Shown piece by piece: positions 29,857-38,437 of a stretch of 64,000 nucleotides of DNA. This stretch comes from Desulfacinum sp. (GTDB taxonomy: Bacteria; Desulfobacterota; Syntrophobacteria; Syntrophobacterales; DSM-9756). Position 1 is the first letter of the stretch, and every line of letters begins with the position of its first letter. Where the stretch lies: NCBI GenBank assembly GCA_014359885.1, contig JACIYN010000007.1, positions 25,991 through 89,990 on the forward strand, read 5' to 3'. A model generated the notes under the pieces. That model saw only the letters and a program-made list of their open reading frames with translations, was not told the origin of the DNA and made no database searches. Position numbers and translations under genes: made by a program.

Positions 29857-30669
29857 TCAACCGAAGGACCACCCGGCCAGGTCGTAGAGCCGGTAGAAAT
29901 GGTGGACCGGGCCGTGGCCCCGGCCGATGGCCAGCCCCCGCTCAATGGCTCCCGTGATGTAGTCCTTCGCCTGGGCCACGGCGTCGGGAACCGATAGGCC
30001 CTTGGCCAGGCCGGCGGCCACCGCCGAAGCGAACGTGCACCCGGTTCCGTGGGTGTGGGGTGTGTCGAAGCGCTTGTTCTGGAATGCGACGAATTCCCTT
30101 CCGTCATAAAGAAGGTCCATGGGCTCCCCTTCCAGGTGCCCCCCCTTGACCACCACGTATCCCGGCCCGAAGGCCTTGATGGCTCTGGCTGCGGCTTCCA
30201 TGGACTGGCGATCCTTCACCGGAAACCCCACCAGAACGGACGCCTCGTGCAGGTTGGGCGTCACCACCAGCGCCAACGGCAGGAGCTCACGGATGAGGGT
30301 GTCCCGGGCGTCGGGCTGCAGAAGAGGGTCCCCGCTCTTGGCCACCATGACGGGGTCCACCACCAGCTTTTCCAGGCCCAGCTCGCGCACGTCCCGGGCC
30401 ACGCACCGGATGATCCGGGAGCTGGAAAGCATTCCCGTCTTCACGGCATCCACGCCGATGTCCTCCACCACGGCCCGGATCTGGGCGGAAACGAAGTCGG
30501 GTTCCAGTTCCACCACGCCCTGCACCCCCACGGTGTTCTGGGCCGTGACGGCCGTCAGGGCGCTCATGCCGAACACGCCCAAAGCGGAAAAGGTCTTGAG
30601 GTCCGCCTGGATGCCGGCGCCGCCGCCGGAATCCGACCCCGCAATGGTCAGCGCTCTCGGAATGGCCAT
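29857..30669 (-). CDS. thiD: Hydroxymethylpyrimidine (phosphate) kinase
   Basis: 270 residues. Ribokinase-fold ThiD features: LTIAGSDSGGGAGIQADLKT at the N-terminus, VVDPVMVAKSGDPLL in the middle, and the anion hole HGTGCTFASAVAAGLAKG near the C-terminus. It phosphorylates HMP and HMP-P in thiamine pyrimidine synthesis. It lacks the C-terminal ThiN or ThiE domains seen in some fusions. It is downstream of thiL but separated by nearly 500 bp of repeats, so an original thiE-thiL-thiD order may have been split by insertions. Confidence 0.95.
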   Translation of the reverse strand: MAIPRALTIAGSDSGGGAGIQADLKTFSALGVFGMSALTAVTAQNTVGVQGVVELEPDFVSAQIRAVVEDIGVDAVKTGMLSSSRIIRCVARDVRELGLEKLVVDPVMVAKSGDPLLQPDARDTLIRELLPLALVVTPNLHEASVLVGFPVKDRQSMEAAARAIKAFGPGYVVVKGGHLEGEPMDLLYDGREFVAFQNKRFDTPHTHGTGCTFASAVAAGLAKGLSVPDAVAQAKDYITGAIERGLAIGRGHGPVHHFYRLYDLAGWSFG

Positions 30670-30675
30670 GGCTGT

Positions 30676-30745
30676 ACCTCGTGTTCAGGTGAAAGGAGAA
30701 AGGGACAAGGTTCAGGGGAAAGGGTACAGGGAACGGACGGATGGA
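30676..30745. repeat. Degenerate heptamer array upstream of thiD
   Basis: Plus-strand units such as AGGTGAA, AGGAGAA, AGGGACA, AGGTTCA follow each other at 7-bp spacing and then decay (AGGGTAC, AGGGAAC). It lies in the thiD 5' region, one of the few arrays not placed at a stop codon. Confidence 0.6.
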
Positions 30746-30789
30746 GCAAGGAGGAGCCGCGGGTCGTTTTTCCCCGGCGGCGTGTCCCA

Positions 30790-31164
30790 AAATAGGCTTC
30801 CGTCTGGAACCGGCAGAGGATCCGACGTCTTCCGTAGCCGCGGGGCTTCAGCCCCGCGGAAAGCGTCATCGTAACTCCATGAAGTGACACGAAATACGCG
30901 GTGGCCTATCCGGCGGCCGGGGGGATTCTTCCGCAGCCCTGAAGGGCTGCGCTACGAGAAAAGAGTTCGTCCGCGGCGTTCTCAGAAAGTCTTCTAAGGA
31001 GGCTGTCTGGCAATGGGTTCTTTGCCTCGTTTTGTCTCCATCCGTCATCCCCGCGAAGCTTGTCCCCGGCTTGAACGGGGAGCGGGGATCCAGGATTTCC
31101 GGGAACCTATGGACTCCCGCGTGCGCGGGAGTGACGGTTTGCGGAGTTCTCGGACAAGGTTCTA
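30790..31164. mobile_element. Two abutting terminal-inverted-repeat elements ending at the thiL stop
   Basis: The first (about 30790-30997) carries the hairpins TAGCCGCGGGGCTTCAGCCC and GCAGCCCTGAAGGGCTGCG and ends TTCTCAGAAAGTCTTCTA. The second (30995-31164) starts TAAGGAGGCTGTCTGG, contains ATCCCCGCGAAGCTTG / GGGGATCCAGG and ACTCCCGCGTGCGCGGGAGT hairpins, and ends TTCTCGGACAAGGTTCTA. The final CTA, read on the minus strand, is the TAG stop of thiL. The same tandem pair (hairpin-pair type, then CCCGCG type) occurs at 23436-23803. Confidence 0.65.
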
Positions 31165-32247
31165 AGACCGCGGACCGAAATGGTCCCAGCCGCCTTCGGA
31201 GGCCGCATCCCGCCTGGATCCGTCCGGATAGACCACCCGGATCCCCTCTTTCTCCGAAACGATCCGGCCGATGACCGAACACGGCACATCCGATACGCCC
31301 CGCAGGGTCCGGATCACGTGCTCCACGCCGTCGGGATCCACGGCGAAAAGGAGCTCGTAGTCTTCGCCCCCCCTCAACGCCCACTCCAGGGGATCCTTTC
31401 CCATGGCCCGCGCCGTTTCCCGGCAGCAGGGATCCACCGGAACCGCCGCCGCTTCCACCACGGCTCCCACGCGGCCGGCCCGGCACAAATGGGCCAGATC
31501 TCCCAAGAGCCCGTCGCTCACATCCAGCATGGCCCGCACCCGTCCCGTGGCGGCCAGGGCTTTGCCTTCGGCCACGCGGGCCCGGGGAGCCCGGTGGCGA
31601 CGCAGGGCCCGGTCCCGCACGGATGCGTCGGCCGAAGGCACCTTCGACTGGATCCACTCCAGGCCGGCGCGGGACCCGCCCAGGGTTCCGGTGACCATGA
31701 GCACGTCGCCGGGTCGGGCTCCGTCCCGGGTGATGAGTCGATCGGGCGCCGCACGGCCCAGAAGGGTGACGTCCACCACCAGGCGATCCGGATGGCGGGC
31801 CGTGTTTCCGCCCACCACGAAGGCCCCCCATTCGCCCAAGGCATCCCCCATGCCCCGGTAGAGATCCTCCACGTAGTCCACGGGCAGATCGCCGGGCAGC
31901 ATGAGCGACACCACCGCCCACAGGGGGTCGCCCCCCATGGCCGCCATGTCGCTTAGATTGATGGCGGCGGCGCGCCGGCCCAGATCCCGGGGCAGGATGT
32001 GGTGCCGAAGAAAGTGGACGCCTTCGATCTGGCAGTCGCACGTGGCCAGGAGCAGGTCTCCCGCGGCCATGCGCAGCACGGCCACGTCGTCCCCGATGCC
32101 CCGAACCACGTCCGGGGGAGGCCCGGGGAAAAGGCTCCGGATCCGCTGGATCAGGCCGAACTCGCCCACCTGGGCAACGGTCGTGCCGCGAACCGGGGCG
32201 CCCCGATGGTCCGCAGATCCTGAGTTCTCCCGGCCGTTCTTCGTCAC
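31162..32247 (-). CDS. thiL: Thiamine-monophosphate kinase
   Basis: 361 residues from a GTG start. PurM-like fold: GEFGLIQRIRSLFP, GIGDDVAVLR, INLSDMAAMGGDPLWAVVSL (metal and ATP binding), VGGNTARHPDRLVVDVTLLG, and MLDVSDGLLGDLAHL. It makes thiamine diphosphate from thiamine monophosphate. The GTG overlaps the thiE stop (GTGA), and this start gives a typical N-terminus after a slightly long lead of about 25 residues. A GTG or TTG further in cannot be excluded. The stop codon coincides with the end of an inverted-repeat element. Confidence 0.94.
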   Translation of the reverse strand: MTKNGRENSGSADHRGAPVRGTTVAQVGEFGLIQRIRSLFPGPPPDVVRGIGDDVAVLRMAAGDLLLATCDCQIEGVHFLRHHILPRDLGRRAAAINLSDMAAMGGDPLWAVVSLMLPGDLPVDYVEDLYRGMGDALGEWGAFVVGGNTARHPDRLVVDVTLLGRAAPDRLITRDGARPGDVLMVTGTLGGSRAGLEWIQSKVPSADASVRDRALRRHRAPRARVAEGKALAATGRVRAMLDVSDGLLGDLAHLCRAGRVGAVVEAAAVPVDPCCRETARAMGKDPLEWALRGGEDYELLFAVDPDGVEHVIRTLRGVSDVPCSVIGRIVSEKEGIRVVYPDGSRRDAASEGGWDHFGPRS

Positions 32248-32903
32248 CCCATGCGCGCCGCCCTCGCTTCTTCCACGCGCCTTCGCAGCTCCCGCGCGGC
32301 GGTCTCCGGGTCGGGAGCCGCCATGACGGCGGACACCACGCACACGCCGTCCACACCCGCCCGGATCACATCGGCCGCGTTTTCCAGTGTGATGCCGGCG
32401 ATGGCCACCACGGGCCGGTCGCACAAGCCCGCCAGCTTCTTCAGACCTTGGATGCCCAAGGGGGTCTGGTGGTCCGGCTTGGTGGATGTGGCGAAGACGG
32501 GCGCGATGGAAAGCACGTCCGCGCCCTCGGCCTGCGCCCTTCGGATCTCTTCGGCATTGTGCACGGTCACGCCGATGATCCGTTCCGGGCCCAGCAGCCG
32601 CCTCGCCACGGGAACCGGCATATCGTCCTGGCCCAGATGAACGCCGTGGGCGTCCACGGCCAGGGCCACGTCGATACGGTCGTTCACAAAAAAAGAGGCC
32701 TCGTAGGCCTCGCAGAGCTCCCTCAGAGCCTCCGCCTCCCGGACCATGGTCCGGGTCGCGGCCTGTTTTTCGCGATACTGCACCACGCCGATCCCGCCGC
32801 GCAACGCCGCCTCCACCACCTGGAGGAGCGGCCGTCCTCCGGCACAGCGCGAATCGGTCACCAGGTAGACGGACCAGTCCACCGCTTCCACTCTTCGGGT
32901 CAT
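32244..32903 (-). CDS. thiE: Thiamine-phosphate synthase
   Basis: 219 residues. TIM-barrel ThiE features: YLVTDSRCAGGRPLLQVVEA, VVQYREKQAATRTMVREAEA, FFVNDRIDVALAVDAHGVHL-GQDDMP, IIGVTVHNAEE, and VAIAGITLENAADVIRAG. It joins HMP diphosphate and thiazole phosphate to thiamine phosphate. ATG at 32903 follows GAGGACGGC; a longer start at 32945 adds 14 residues without a better ribosome binding site. It is translationally coupled to thiL. I see no TPP riboswitch in the 180 bp upstream. Confidence 0.94.
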   Translation of the reverse strand: MTRRVEAVDWSVYLVTDSRCAGGRPLLQVVEAALRGGIGVVQYREKQAATRTMVREAEALRELCEAYEASFFVNDRIDVALAVDAHGVHLGQDDMPVPVARRLLGPERIIGVTVHNAEEIRRAQAEGADVLSIAPVFATSTKPDHQTPLGIQGLKKLAGLCDRPVVAIAGITLENAADVIRAGVDGVCVVSAVMAAPDPETAARELRRRVEEARAARMG

Positions 32904-32968
32904 GCCGTCCTCGCCAGTGGGGCTCAAATCGAGCCCTCCTCTCATCGCATTCCATCTCGCCTTGGGAT

Positions 32969-33043
32969 CAGCGGGCGGGGATAAACCCCGCCCCTACCCA
33001 GATGAGACGCGTTCTTGTGGGGGCGGGCTTTACGCCCTCCCTT
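32969..33043. repeat. Double hairpin repeat module between thiE and the PilU-like gene
   Basis: Two hairpins in series: GGGCGGGGATAAACCCCGCC (starting 32973) and GGGGGCGGGCTTTACGCCCTC (33018-33038, degenerate). The same two hairpins, in the same order and about the same spacing, recur at 37471-37542. Nothing else is recognised in 32904-33086. Confidence 0.75.
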
Positions 33044-33086
33044 CCGAGCCGAACGATCGGAAGGAATCATCCGATGTGAGCGGGAA

Positions 33087-34256
33087 TCAACCGATCTTGC
33101 GCGAGTACTCCTGGTCGATCCGGAGTCCCTCGATATCCGTCGTCTTTTCCCCGCGTTGGGACTTTATACGATCGATACCCCGTTTGACCACCGCCTTGTT
33201 GGAGGCATAGCCCAAGGCCGTCTCTTCGGTGACCAGCCCCCGCTCGTAGAGATCCAGGATGGAGTCGTCGAAGGTGGTCCATCCGAAGGGGCGGGCCTGC
33301 TGCATCATTTCGTAAAAGGTCTTGCCTTCGCTTTCCCCGTGCAGCACCGCTTCCCGCACCCGCAGGTTGTTTCCCATGATTTCGAAGGCCGCCACCCGTC
33401 CGCCCCCCACCTTGGGCAGCAGCCGCTGGCTCACCGCCCAGCGCATGGCGTCGGCCAATCGGATGCGAATGAGGCGCTCTTCTTCCAGTTCGAACATGCC
33501 CACGATGCGGTTGATGGTGTGGGACGCATCGATGGTGTGCAGGGTGGTGAGCACCAAATGGCCCGTTTCCGCAGCGCTCAAACCGATCTCCACCGTCTCC
33601 CGGTCGCGCATTTCCCCCACCAGGATCACCTTGGGGGCCTGGCGCAGGGCCGCCCGCAGCCCGCTGGCGTAGGTGTCGAAGTCCTGGCCCAGTTCCCGCT
33701 GGTTGAAGGTGGCCTTGAGCTGCGGATGGACGAATTCCACGGGATCCTCCAACGTAACCACGTGGACGGGCTTGGTGCGGTTGATCTCGTTGAGCATGGC
33801 GGCCAGGCTGGTGGATTTACCGCTTCCCGTGGCGCCCGTGACGAAGACGATGCCGTTCTTTTCCTCCGCAATCTGCTTGAACACGGGCGGCAGATCCAGT
33901 TCCTCGATGGTGGGCACCCGGGACGGGAGCATACGCATGACCACCGAATAGTGCCCGCGCTGGCTGAAGACGTTCACGCGAAACCGCGCGCGCCCGTCCA
34001 GGGCATAGGACAGGTCGCAGGAGCCGGTATCCAGCAGGTCGCGGATGAGGCGCTTGTCGGGACCGATGAGCGCCAAGGCGATGTGTTCGGTGTGGAACGG
34101 GGTGAGTGTTCCCAGGGCCAGCTCGGCGCACGACGGCCGAAGCACCCCGTCCACCTCCGCCTGGACGGGCTTTCCCACCGTGAAATTGATGTCCGAGAGG
34201 TTTGGGTGCTCGTCCAGAAGCCGATGCAGGATGGTGTTCAGATCCTTTCTTTTCAT
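33087..34256 (-). CDS. PilT/PilU-type twitching motility ATPase
   Basis: 389 residues. Secretion ATPase features: Walker A VTGATGSGKSTSLAAML (around residues 140-155), Asp box VVTLEDPVEFVHP, Walker B KVILVGEMRDRETVEIGLSA, His box GHLVLTTLHTIDASHTINRI. The C-terminal part contains AFEIMGNNLRVRE, related to the PilT AIRNLIRE motif but divergent, so a PilU-like accessory retraction ATPase is likely. It follows pilT by 66 bp in the same direction. It would act at the cytoplasmic base of a type IV pilus; no other pil genes are in the window. Confidence 0.9.
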   Translation of the reverse strand: MKRKDLNTILHRLLDEHPNLSDINFTVGKPVQAEVDGVLRPSCAELALGTLTPFHTEHIALALIGPDKRLIRDLLDTGSCDLSYALDGRARFRVNVFSQRGHYSVVMRMLPSRVPTIEELDLPPVFKQIAEEKNGIVFVTGATGSGKSTSLAAMLNEINRTKPVHVVTLEDPVEFVHPQLKATFNQRELGQDFDTYASGLRAALRQAPKVILVGEMRDRETVEIGLSAAETGHLVLTTLHTIDASHTINRIVGMFELEEERLIRIRLADAMRWAVSQRLLPKVGGGRVAAFEIMGNNLRVREAVLHGESEGKTFYEMMQQARPFGWTTFDDSILDLYERGLVTEETALGYASNKAVVKRGIDRIKSQRGEKTTDIEGLRIDQEYSRKIG

Positions 34257-34322
34257 GGAACCCTCGTTTTCCCTTTGGGAGCCCCTCCGGAAGGAAGTCC
34301 GGGAATGTTTTTGTCGGGAGGC

Positions 34323-35405
34323 CTACACGTCTGTAAAATCCACCGGTGGTTCGGTGAGGAACGGCTTGAATTTCTCCTTGTCGACGCACTTCATGTAGGC
34401 CTCGCTGGGGCTGATGCGGCCGGCGCGCAGATGTTCCATGATCCCGTCGTCCAGGGTCTGCATGCCGTACTTCTTTCCCGTCTGGATGGCCGAAGGGATC
34501 TGGTGGGTCTTTCCTTCCCGGATGAGGGCCCGCACGGCATGGGTGGCGATGAGGATCTCCAGGACGGCCACCCGCCCCTTCACGTCCACGCGCTTGAACA
34601 GGGCCTGGGACACCACGGCCCGGAGCCCGTCGGCCAGGGTGGAGCGGATCTGGGCCTGTTCCCCCGTGGGAAAGACTTCGATGATACGGTCCACGGTCTT
34701 GGCCGCGCTGGTGGTATGGAGGGTGGAAAAGACCAGGTGGCCCGTGGCGGCCGCTTCGATAGCCAGCCGGATGGTTTCCAGGTCGCGCATTTCACCGACC
34801 AGGATGATGTCCGGGTCCTCACGGAGGGCGGCCCGGAGCGCGCTGGAGAAGGTCTTGGTATGGGTGCCCACTTCCCGGTGGTTCACCACGCAGTTCTTGC
34901 TCTTGTGCACGAATTCGATGGGGTCTTCGATGGTGAGGATGTGGTCTTTGCGCTTGCGGTTGGCCTCGTCGATGATGGCCGCCAGCGTGGTGGACTTACC
35001 GCTTCCGGTGGGGCCCGTCACCAGGACCAACCCCCGGGGGAGCATGGCCAGCTTGGCGATCACGGAAGGCAGTCCCAGCTGCTGGACGGACAGGATCTCG
35101 TCGGGAATTTCGCGGAAGACCGCCCCGATGCCGTTTTTCTGCATGAAAAAATTGGCGCGGTACCGGCCCAGGCCTGGAATTTCGTAGGAAAAGTCCAGGT
35201 CCCCCGTCTCTTCGAAGGTCTTGATCTTGTCCTCGGGCGTGATCTCGTAGAGCATGGAGCGCAGCTCGTCGTCGTCCAGGACCTTGTACTTGACCCGTTC
35301 CAGGTCGCCCCGGATGCGAAGCACCGGCTGTTGGCCGGAGATGAGGTGCAAGTCGGATGCCTTCTGGTCGTGCATCAGTTTGAAGAAGGCGTCGATTTTC
35401 GCCAT
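34323..35405 (-). CDS. pilT: Pilus retraction ATPase PilT
   Basis: 360 residues. Walker A GPTGSGKSTT at residues 131-140, Asp box ILTIEDPIEFVHKSKNCVVN, Walker B DIILVGEMRDLETIRLA, His box GHLVFSTLHTTSAAKTVDRI, and the C-terminal ATHAVRALIREGKTHQI close to the AIRNLIRE retraction motif, all as expected for PilT. ATG at 35405 has GGGAGGAG upstream. It begins 19 bp after the phosphatase gene and precedes the PilU-like ATPase, so phosphatase-pilT-pilU is probably one operon. Confidence 0.94.
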   Translation of the reverse strand: MAKIDAFFKLMHDQKASDLHLISGQQPVLRIRGDLERVKYKVLDDDELRSMLYEITPEDKIKTFEETGDLDFSYEIPGLGRYRANFFMQKNGIGAVFREIPDEILSVQQLGLPSVIAKLAMLPRGLVLVTGPTGSGKSTTLAAIIDEANRKRKDHILTIEDPIEFVHKSKNCVVNHREVGTHTKTFSSALRAALREDPDIILVGEMRDLETIRLAIEAAATGHLVFSTLHTTSAAKTVDRIIEVFPTGEQAQIRSTLADGLRAVVSQALFKRVDVKGRVAVLEILIATHAVRALIREGKTHQIPSAIQTGKKYGMQTLDDGIMEHLRAGRISPSEAYMKCVDKEKFKPFLTEPPVDFTDV

Positions 35406-35424
35406 CGGAACTCCTCCCTGAAGA

Positions 35425-36051
35425 TCAGACGCTGTAGAACACCTCGTCGGGCAGACAAACGCAGGTCAGTTTGTTGCCGTAGACCGCCCCCGTGTCGATC
35501 CCGATCTTTCTTGCGTCCACGTAGGGCTCCCGGAAGGGCGTGTGCCCGAAGACCACCTTCCTGCCGAAATCGTGGTCCGAAAGGATGAAATCGTTCCGGA
35601 TCCAGTAGATGTCCTCGTCCCGCTGATCCTCCAACGGGACCCCCGGGCGAAAGCCGGCATGGACAAACAGATAGTCGTCCGTTTCGTGAAATCTCTTGAG
35701 TGTTTGAAGAAATTCCACGTGCCGGTCGGGCACCCGGCACCGCCCGTTGTTTCCCACCTTGTAGCTGTGGACGGTGGTGGCGCCGCCGTTGAGCAGGAAG
35801 AAGTTCACGTCCCGGCCTTCCAGGTAATGGGCCATCATGAGTTCGTGGTTCCCGCGGAGGCACACCACGTTGATTCCCTGATCCATCAGGTTCAGGACCC
35901 GGTCCACCACCGCCCGGGAATCCGGCCCCCGATCCACGTAATCCCCCAGGAAGACGAGCGTGTCCTCATCCGGCCGGAAGGGAATCCGGTCCAGGAGGCG
36001 TTCCAGCTTGAAGTGCATGCCGTGGATATCGCCGATGGCGTAAATCTTCAT
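35425..36051 (-). CDS. PPP-family serine/threonine protein phosphatase (metallophosphoesterase)
   Basis: 208 residues. All PPP motifs are visible: GDIHG at residues 7-11, GDYVDRGPDS around 36-45, LRGNHE around 65-70, then VHAGFRPG and VFGHTPF. These bind two metal ions and phosphate. Related bacterial enzymes include PrpA/PrpB and the bis(5'-nucleosyl)-tetraphosphatase ApaH-like proteins; the short length favours a protein phosphatase. Co-location with pilT and a PilU-like gene suggests a possible role in motility control, which is inference. Confidence 0.88.
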   Translation of the reverse strand: MKIYAIGDIHGMHFKLERLLDRIPFRPDEDTLVFLGDYVDRGPDSRAVVDRVLNLMDQGINVVCLRGNHELMMAHYLEGRDVNFFLLNGGATTVHSYKVGNNGRCRVPDRHVEFLQTLKRFHETDDYLFVHAGFRPGVPLEDQRDEDIYWIRNDFILSDHDFGRKVVFGHTPFREPYVDARKIGIDTGAVYGNKLTCVCLPDEVFYSV

Positions 36052-36061
36052 TCCGTAATCC

Positions 36062-36237
36062 GTTTTTGCGTTAGGCGTCAGGCGTAAGGGGTGAGGCGTT
36101 AGGCGTAAGGGGTAAGGGGTAGCCCGTGGGGATGGTGTCTTCCGCGTCCTTCTCCCCCCTTTCCCAAAGAGGGGGCAGGGGGATTCCCCTATCCCCTATC
36201 CCTTACCCCTTAATCCTTAATCCTCTAATCCTTCCAG
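36062..36237. repeat. Two heptamer arrays around a CCCCC/GGGGG hairpin
   Basis: Read on the minus strand from the radical SAM stop codon: GGATTAGA, GGATTAA, GGATTAA, GGGGTAA, GGGATAG, GGGATAG; then a hairpin built of AATCCCCCTGCCCCCTC and TTGGGAAAGGGGGG (36148-36190); then the complementary type of array (plus-strand AGGCGTC, AGGCGTA, AGGGGTG, AGGCGTT, AGGCGTA) up to the phosphatase start. No gene. Confidence 0.8.
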
Positions 36238-37170
36238 CTAGTTGGGCCAGAGGAGGAACCGCGGCCGTCTCCGGTCCAGTCGGCGCAGGCCCGCCCGCCG
36301 GGCGCTCTCCAGAGCCTCCTCGTATTCCCGGGCCGTGATGGACCGCCGCAAGGCGGGCACCTCCCGCGCCCGGCCGCACGGCCGGTACTGGTTCATGATG
36401 TTCACATAGGTATTCGGCGAAATCCTTTCGGAAATAAAGCGACAAATCTCCTCCGTACCCGCCAGGCCTTCCGGCATGACCAGGTGGCGCACCAGCAGAC
36501 CCCGCCGGGCGATGCCCGAAGGATCCAGTTTCAGGTCCCCCACCTGGCGGTGCATCTCCCGCAGGGCCTCCCGGGCCCTTTGGGGATAATCCTCCGCGTC
36601 GCAAAGCTCCCTGGCCGCCGAAGGATCCCAGAACTTGAAGTCGGGCATGTAGATGTCCACGATGCCTTCCAGGAGCCGAAGGGTGGGCACCCGTTCATAG
36701 CCTCCGCAGTTGTAGACCAGAGGCACGCGAAGCCCCCTTTCCACGGCCGCCGGCAAGGCTTCCAGGATCTGGGGCACCACGTGGGTGGGGGTGACGAAGT
36801 TGATGTTGTGGCACCCCTGCTGCTGCAGTTCCACCATGACGGCGGCCAGGTGTTCCGGGCGCACCGGAACGCCGTGGCCCTGGTGACTGATGTCGAAATT
36901 CTGGCAAAAGAGGCACAGCAGGTTGCAGTGGGCGAAAAAGATGGTCCCCGACCCGTTTCGGCCCACCAGCGGGTCCTCTTCTCCGAAGTGGGGGCCGTAG
37001 CTGGCCAGAACGGCATAACGGCCGGTGCGGCACACTCCCCGTTCGTCCTTCAGGCGATCCACGCGGCAGAGCCGGGGGCACAGGGCGCATTTTTTGAGCC
37101 ACCCCAGCGCCCTTTCGATCCTTTTCTGCAGCCGCCCGGATCGGTAAGCATCCAGGTAAAGCCGTTCCAT
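36238..37170 (-). CDS. PflX-like radical SAM protein
   Basis: 310 residues. Radical SAM motif HCNLLCLFCQN with Cys82, Cys86 and Cys89, plus an N-terminal cysteine set (CALCPRLC at 28-35 and Cys47). The segments SYGPHFGEEDPLVG and GSGTIFFAHC match the PflX/COG1313 group, related to pyruvate formate-lyase activating enzymes but with unknown substrate. The C-terminal portion (VRHLVMPEGLAGTEEICRFI, YVNIMNQYRPCG) is also typical. I chose ATG 37170 (MERLYLDAYRSG); 37200 is an in-frame alternative that reads from repeat DNA. The stop codon is followed at 8 bp by a heptamer array. Confidence 0.85.
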   Translation of the reverse strand: MERLYLDAYRSGRLQKRIERALGWLKKCALCPRLCRVDRLKDERGVCRTGRYAVLASYGPHFGEEDPLVGRNGSGTIFFAHCNLLCLFCQNFDISHQGHGVPVRPEHLAAVMVELQQQGCHNINFVTPTHVVPQILEALPAAVERGLRVPLVYNCGGYERVPTLRLLEGIVDIYMPDFKFWDPSAARELCDAEDYPQRAREALREMHRQVGDLKLDPSGIARRGLLVRHLVMPEGLAGTEEICRFISERISPNTYVNIMNQYRPCGRAREVPALRRSITAREYEEALESARRAGLRRLDRRRPRFLLWPN

Positions 37171-37189
37171 GAGGCTCGCCCCCTTCCCC

Positions 37190-37546
37190 CTAACGATCAT
37201 GGAGGCTCCGCCACCCCGCCGGGGTGAAAGAACCTGCACCGCGGTACCGGCCGCCCTGTGGGAGCGCCGCAAGGCGCGATGAACTGGTGGCTACACCGCC
37301 ACGGAATGGCCGACCAGCCGTGTCGCGGCTTTCGCCGCTCCCACAGGTAATGTCACTCCTGTCCGGTGTTGATTCGAGCTCCCGATATTCCTGCAACATA
37401 CGGAAAAGACAGTTCTTTCACATTAGCTGAGCGATTTTTTCTTCGGGCGTCCATTAATCCGCGTGATTAGCGGGCGGGGATAAACCCCGCCCCTACGCAA
37501 GGGGTCCGTGCGTTTTTGCAGGGGCGGGTTTGACGCCCGCCCTTCA
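37190..37546. repeat. Composite repeat gap upstream of the radical SAM gene
   Basis: No gene. In order: ATCATGGAGGCTCCGCC module, hairpin pair GGGAGCGCCGCAAGGCGCG ... CGCGGCTTTCGCCGCTCCC (37259-37345), then the double hairpin module GGGCGGGGATAAACCCCGCC (from 37472) and GGGGCGGGTTTGACGCCCGCC (37520-37540). The modules match the 12.2, 20.0, 29.5 and 32.97 kb gaps. Confidence 0.8.
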
Positions 37547-37579
37547 CGACCTGTCCATGGAGAAAGAATCTTCCAATTC

Positions 37580-37638
37580 AGGTTTCCCCTTTTACCTTTC
37601 CCCTTTTACCTTTCACCTTTCCCCTTGTCCCCTACTCC
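37580..37638. repeat. Heptamer array starting at the metallo-hydrolase stop codon
   Basis: On the minus strand, from the stop: AGTAGGG, GACAAGG, GGAAAGG, TGAAAGG, TAAAAGG, GGAAAGG, TAAAAGG, GGAAACC. The TAG stop of the upstream gene is inside the first unit. Confidence 0.75.
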
Positions 37639-38264
37639 TTCTCCAGAATCACCACCTCCACTTCCCCTTCCAGGGCCTTGCGGAATCGTTCGGCGTCCTC
37701 CCGGGACCCCACGATGGCGCCGTAGTGCATGGGGATGGCCACCTTGGGGCGGATGGCTCTGGCGGCCTGGACGGCCTCGTCGGCATCCATGACGTACTTT
37801 CCCGACACGGGCAGGAAGGCCACGTCCACGCCCAGGCCCTCCATTTCGGGGATGAAGTCGGTATCGCCCGCATGGTAGTAGCGCACTCCGTCCAGCGTCA
37901 CCACGAAGGCCAGCATGCCCGCTTCCTTGGGATGGAATTTCTTGTGGGTGTTGTAGGCGGGAAGCACCTGGATTTCCACGCCGTTCACATTCAGCCGATC
38001 GCCCGGACGAACCACCCGGACGTCCCCGGAAAGCTTCCTGGCCGAGGCGCCGTCGGTCACGATCACCGTTTCCGCCTTGCGGATCTTGTCCACGTCCGGG
38101 GGCGAACAGTGGTCGAAATGTTCGTGGCTGATGCAGATGATGTCCGCTGGCGCAGCGGCCCCGGCGATTTCGTAGGGATCGAAGTAGACAACTTTACTTC
38201 CCTCGATGCGAAAGCTATCATGCCCGAGCCAGTGAATCTTGGGGATCACTTCCTGCACGTTCAT
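37632..38264 (-). CDS. MBL-fold metal-dependent hydrolase (UlaG-like)
   Basis: 210 residues. The metallo-beta-lactamase motif ISHEHFDHCSP is intact, followed by YYHAGDTDFIPEM and the distal IPMHYGAIVG, giving the two-metal site of the UlaG/YtnP-like group. Substrates of this group range from ascorbate lactone to phosphodiesters, so function is open. ATG at 38264 follows AAGGAGG. It is divergent from the helicase gene with 173 bp between the start codons. The TAG stop lies inside a heptamer repeat array, so the last one or two residues may be repeat-derived. Confidence 0.88.
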   Translation of the reverse strand: MNVQEVIPKIHWLGHDSFRIEGSKVVYFDPYEIAGAAAPADIICISHEHFDHCSPPDVDKIRKAETVIVTDGASARKLSGDVRVVRPGDRLNVNGVEIQVLPAYNTHKKFHPKEAGMLAFVVTLDGVRYYHAGDTDFIPEMEGLGVDVAFLPVSGKYVMDADEAVQAARAIRPKVAIPMHYGAIVGSREDAERFRKALEGEVEVVILEKE

Positions 38265-38437
38265 GGCACCCTCCTTGCGGTCCGAAGCCCGAAAGGGCCT
38301 CGGCCCGAAGATATGAAGACCGTGAAAACCCTTTGACTGTAGACACCTAACCGGCTCCTTTCGGCCCTGTCAACGCCCGCGACCCGTCGTCGGCCGGAGG
38401 AAAGCCGGAATCTTCGGAAAGCCCCGATTCGACATCC

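Noticed and set aside
32904..33086. TPP riboswitch upstream of thiE
   Set aside because: The conserved CUGAGA and ACCUGA-type elements are not found; the region is repeat hairpins.
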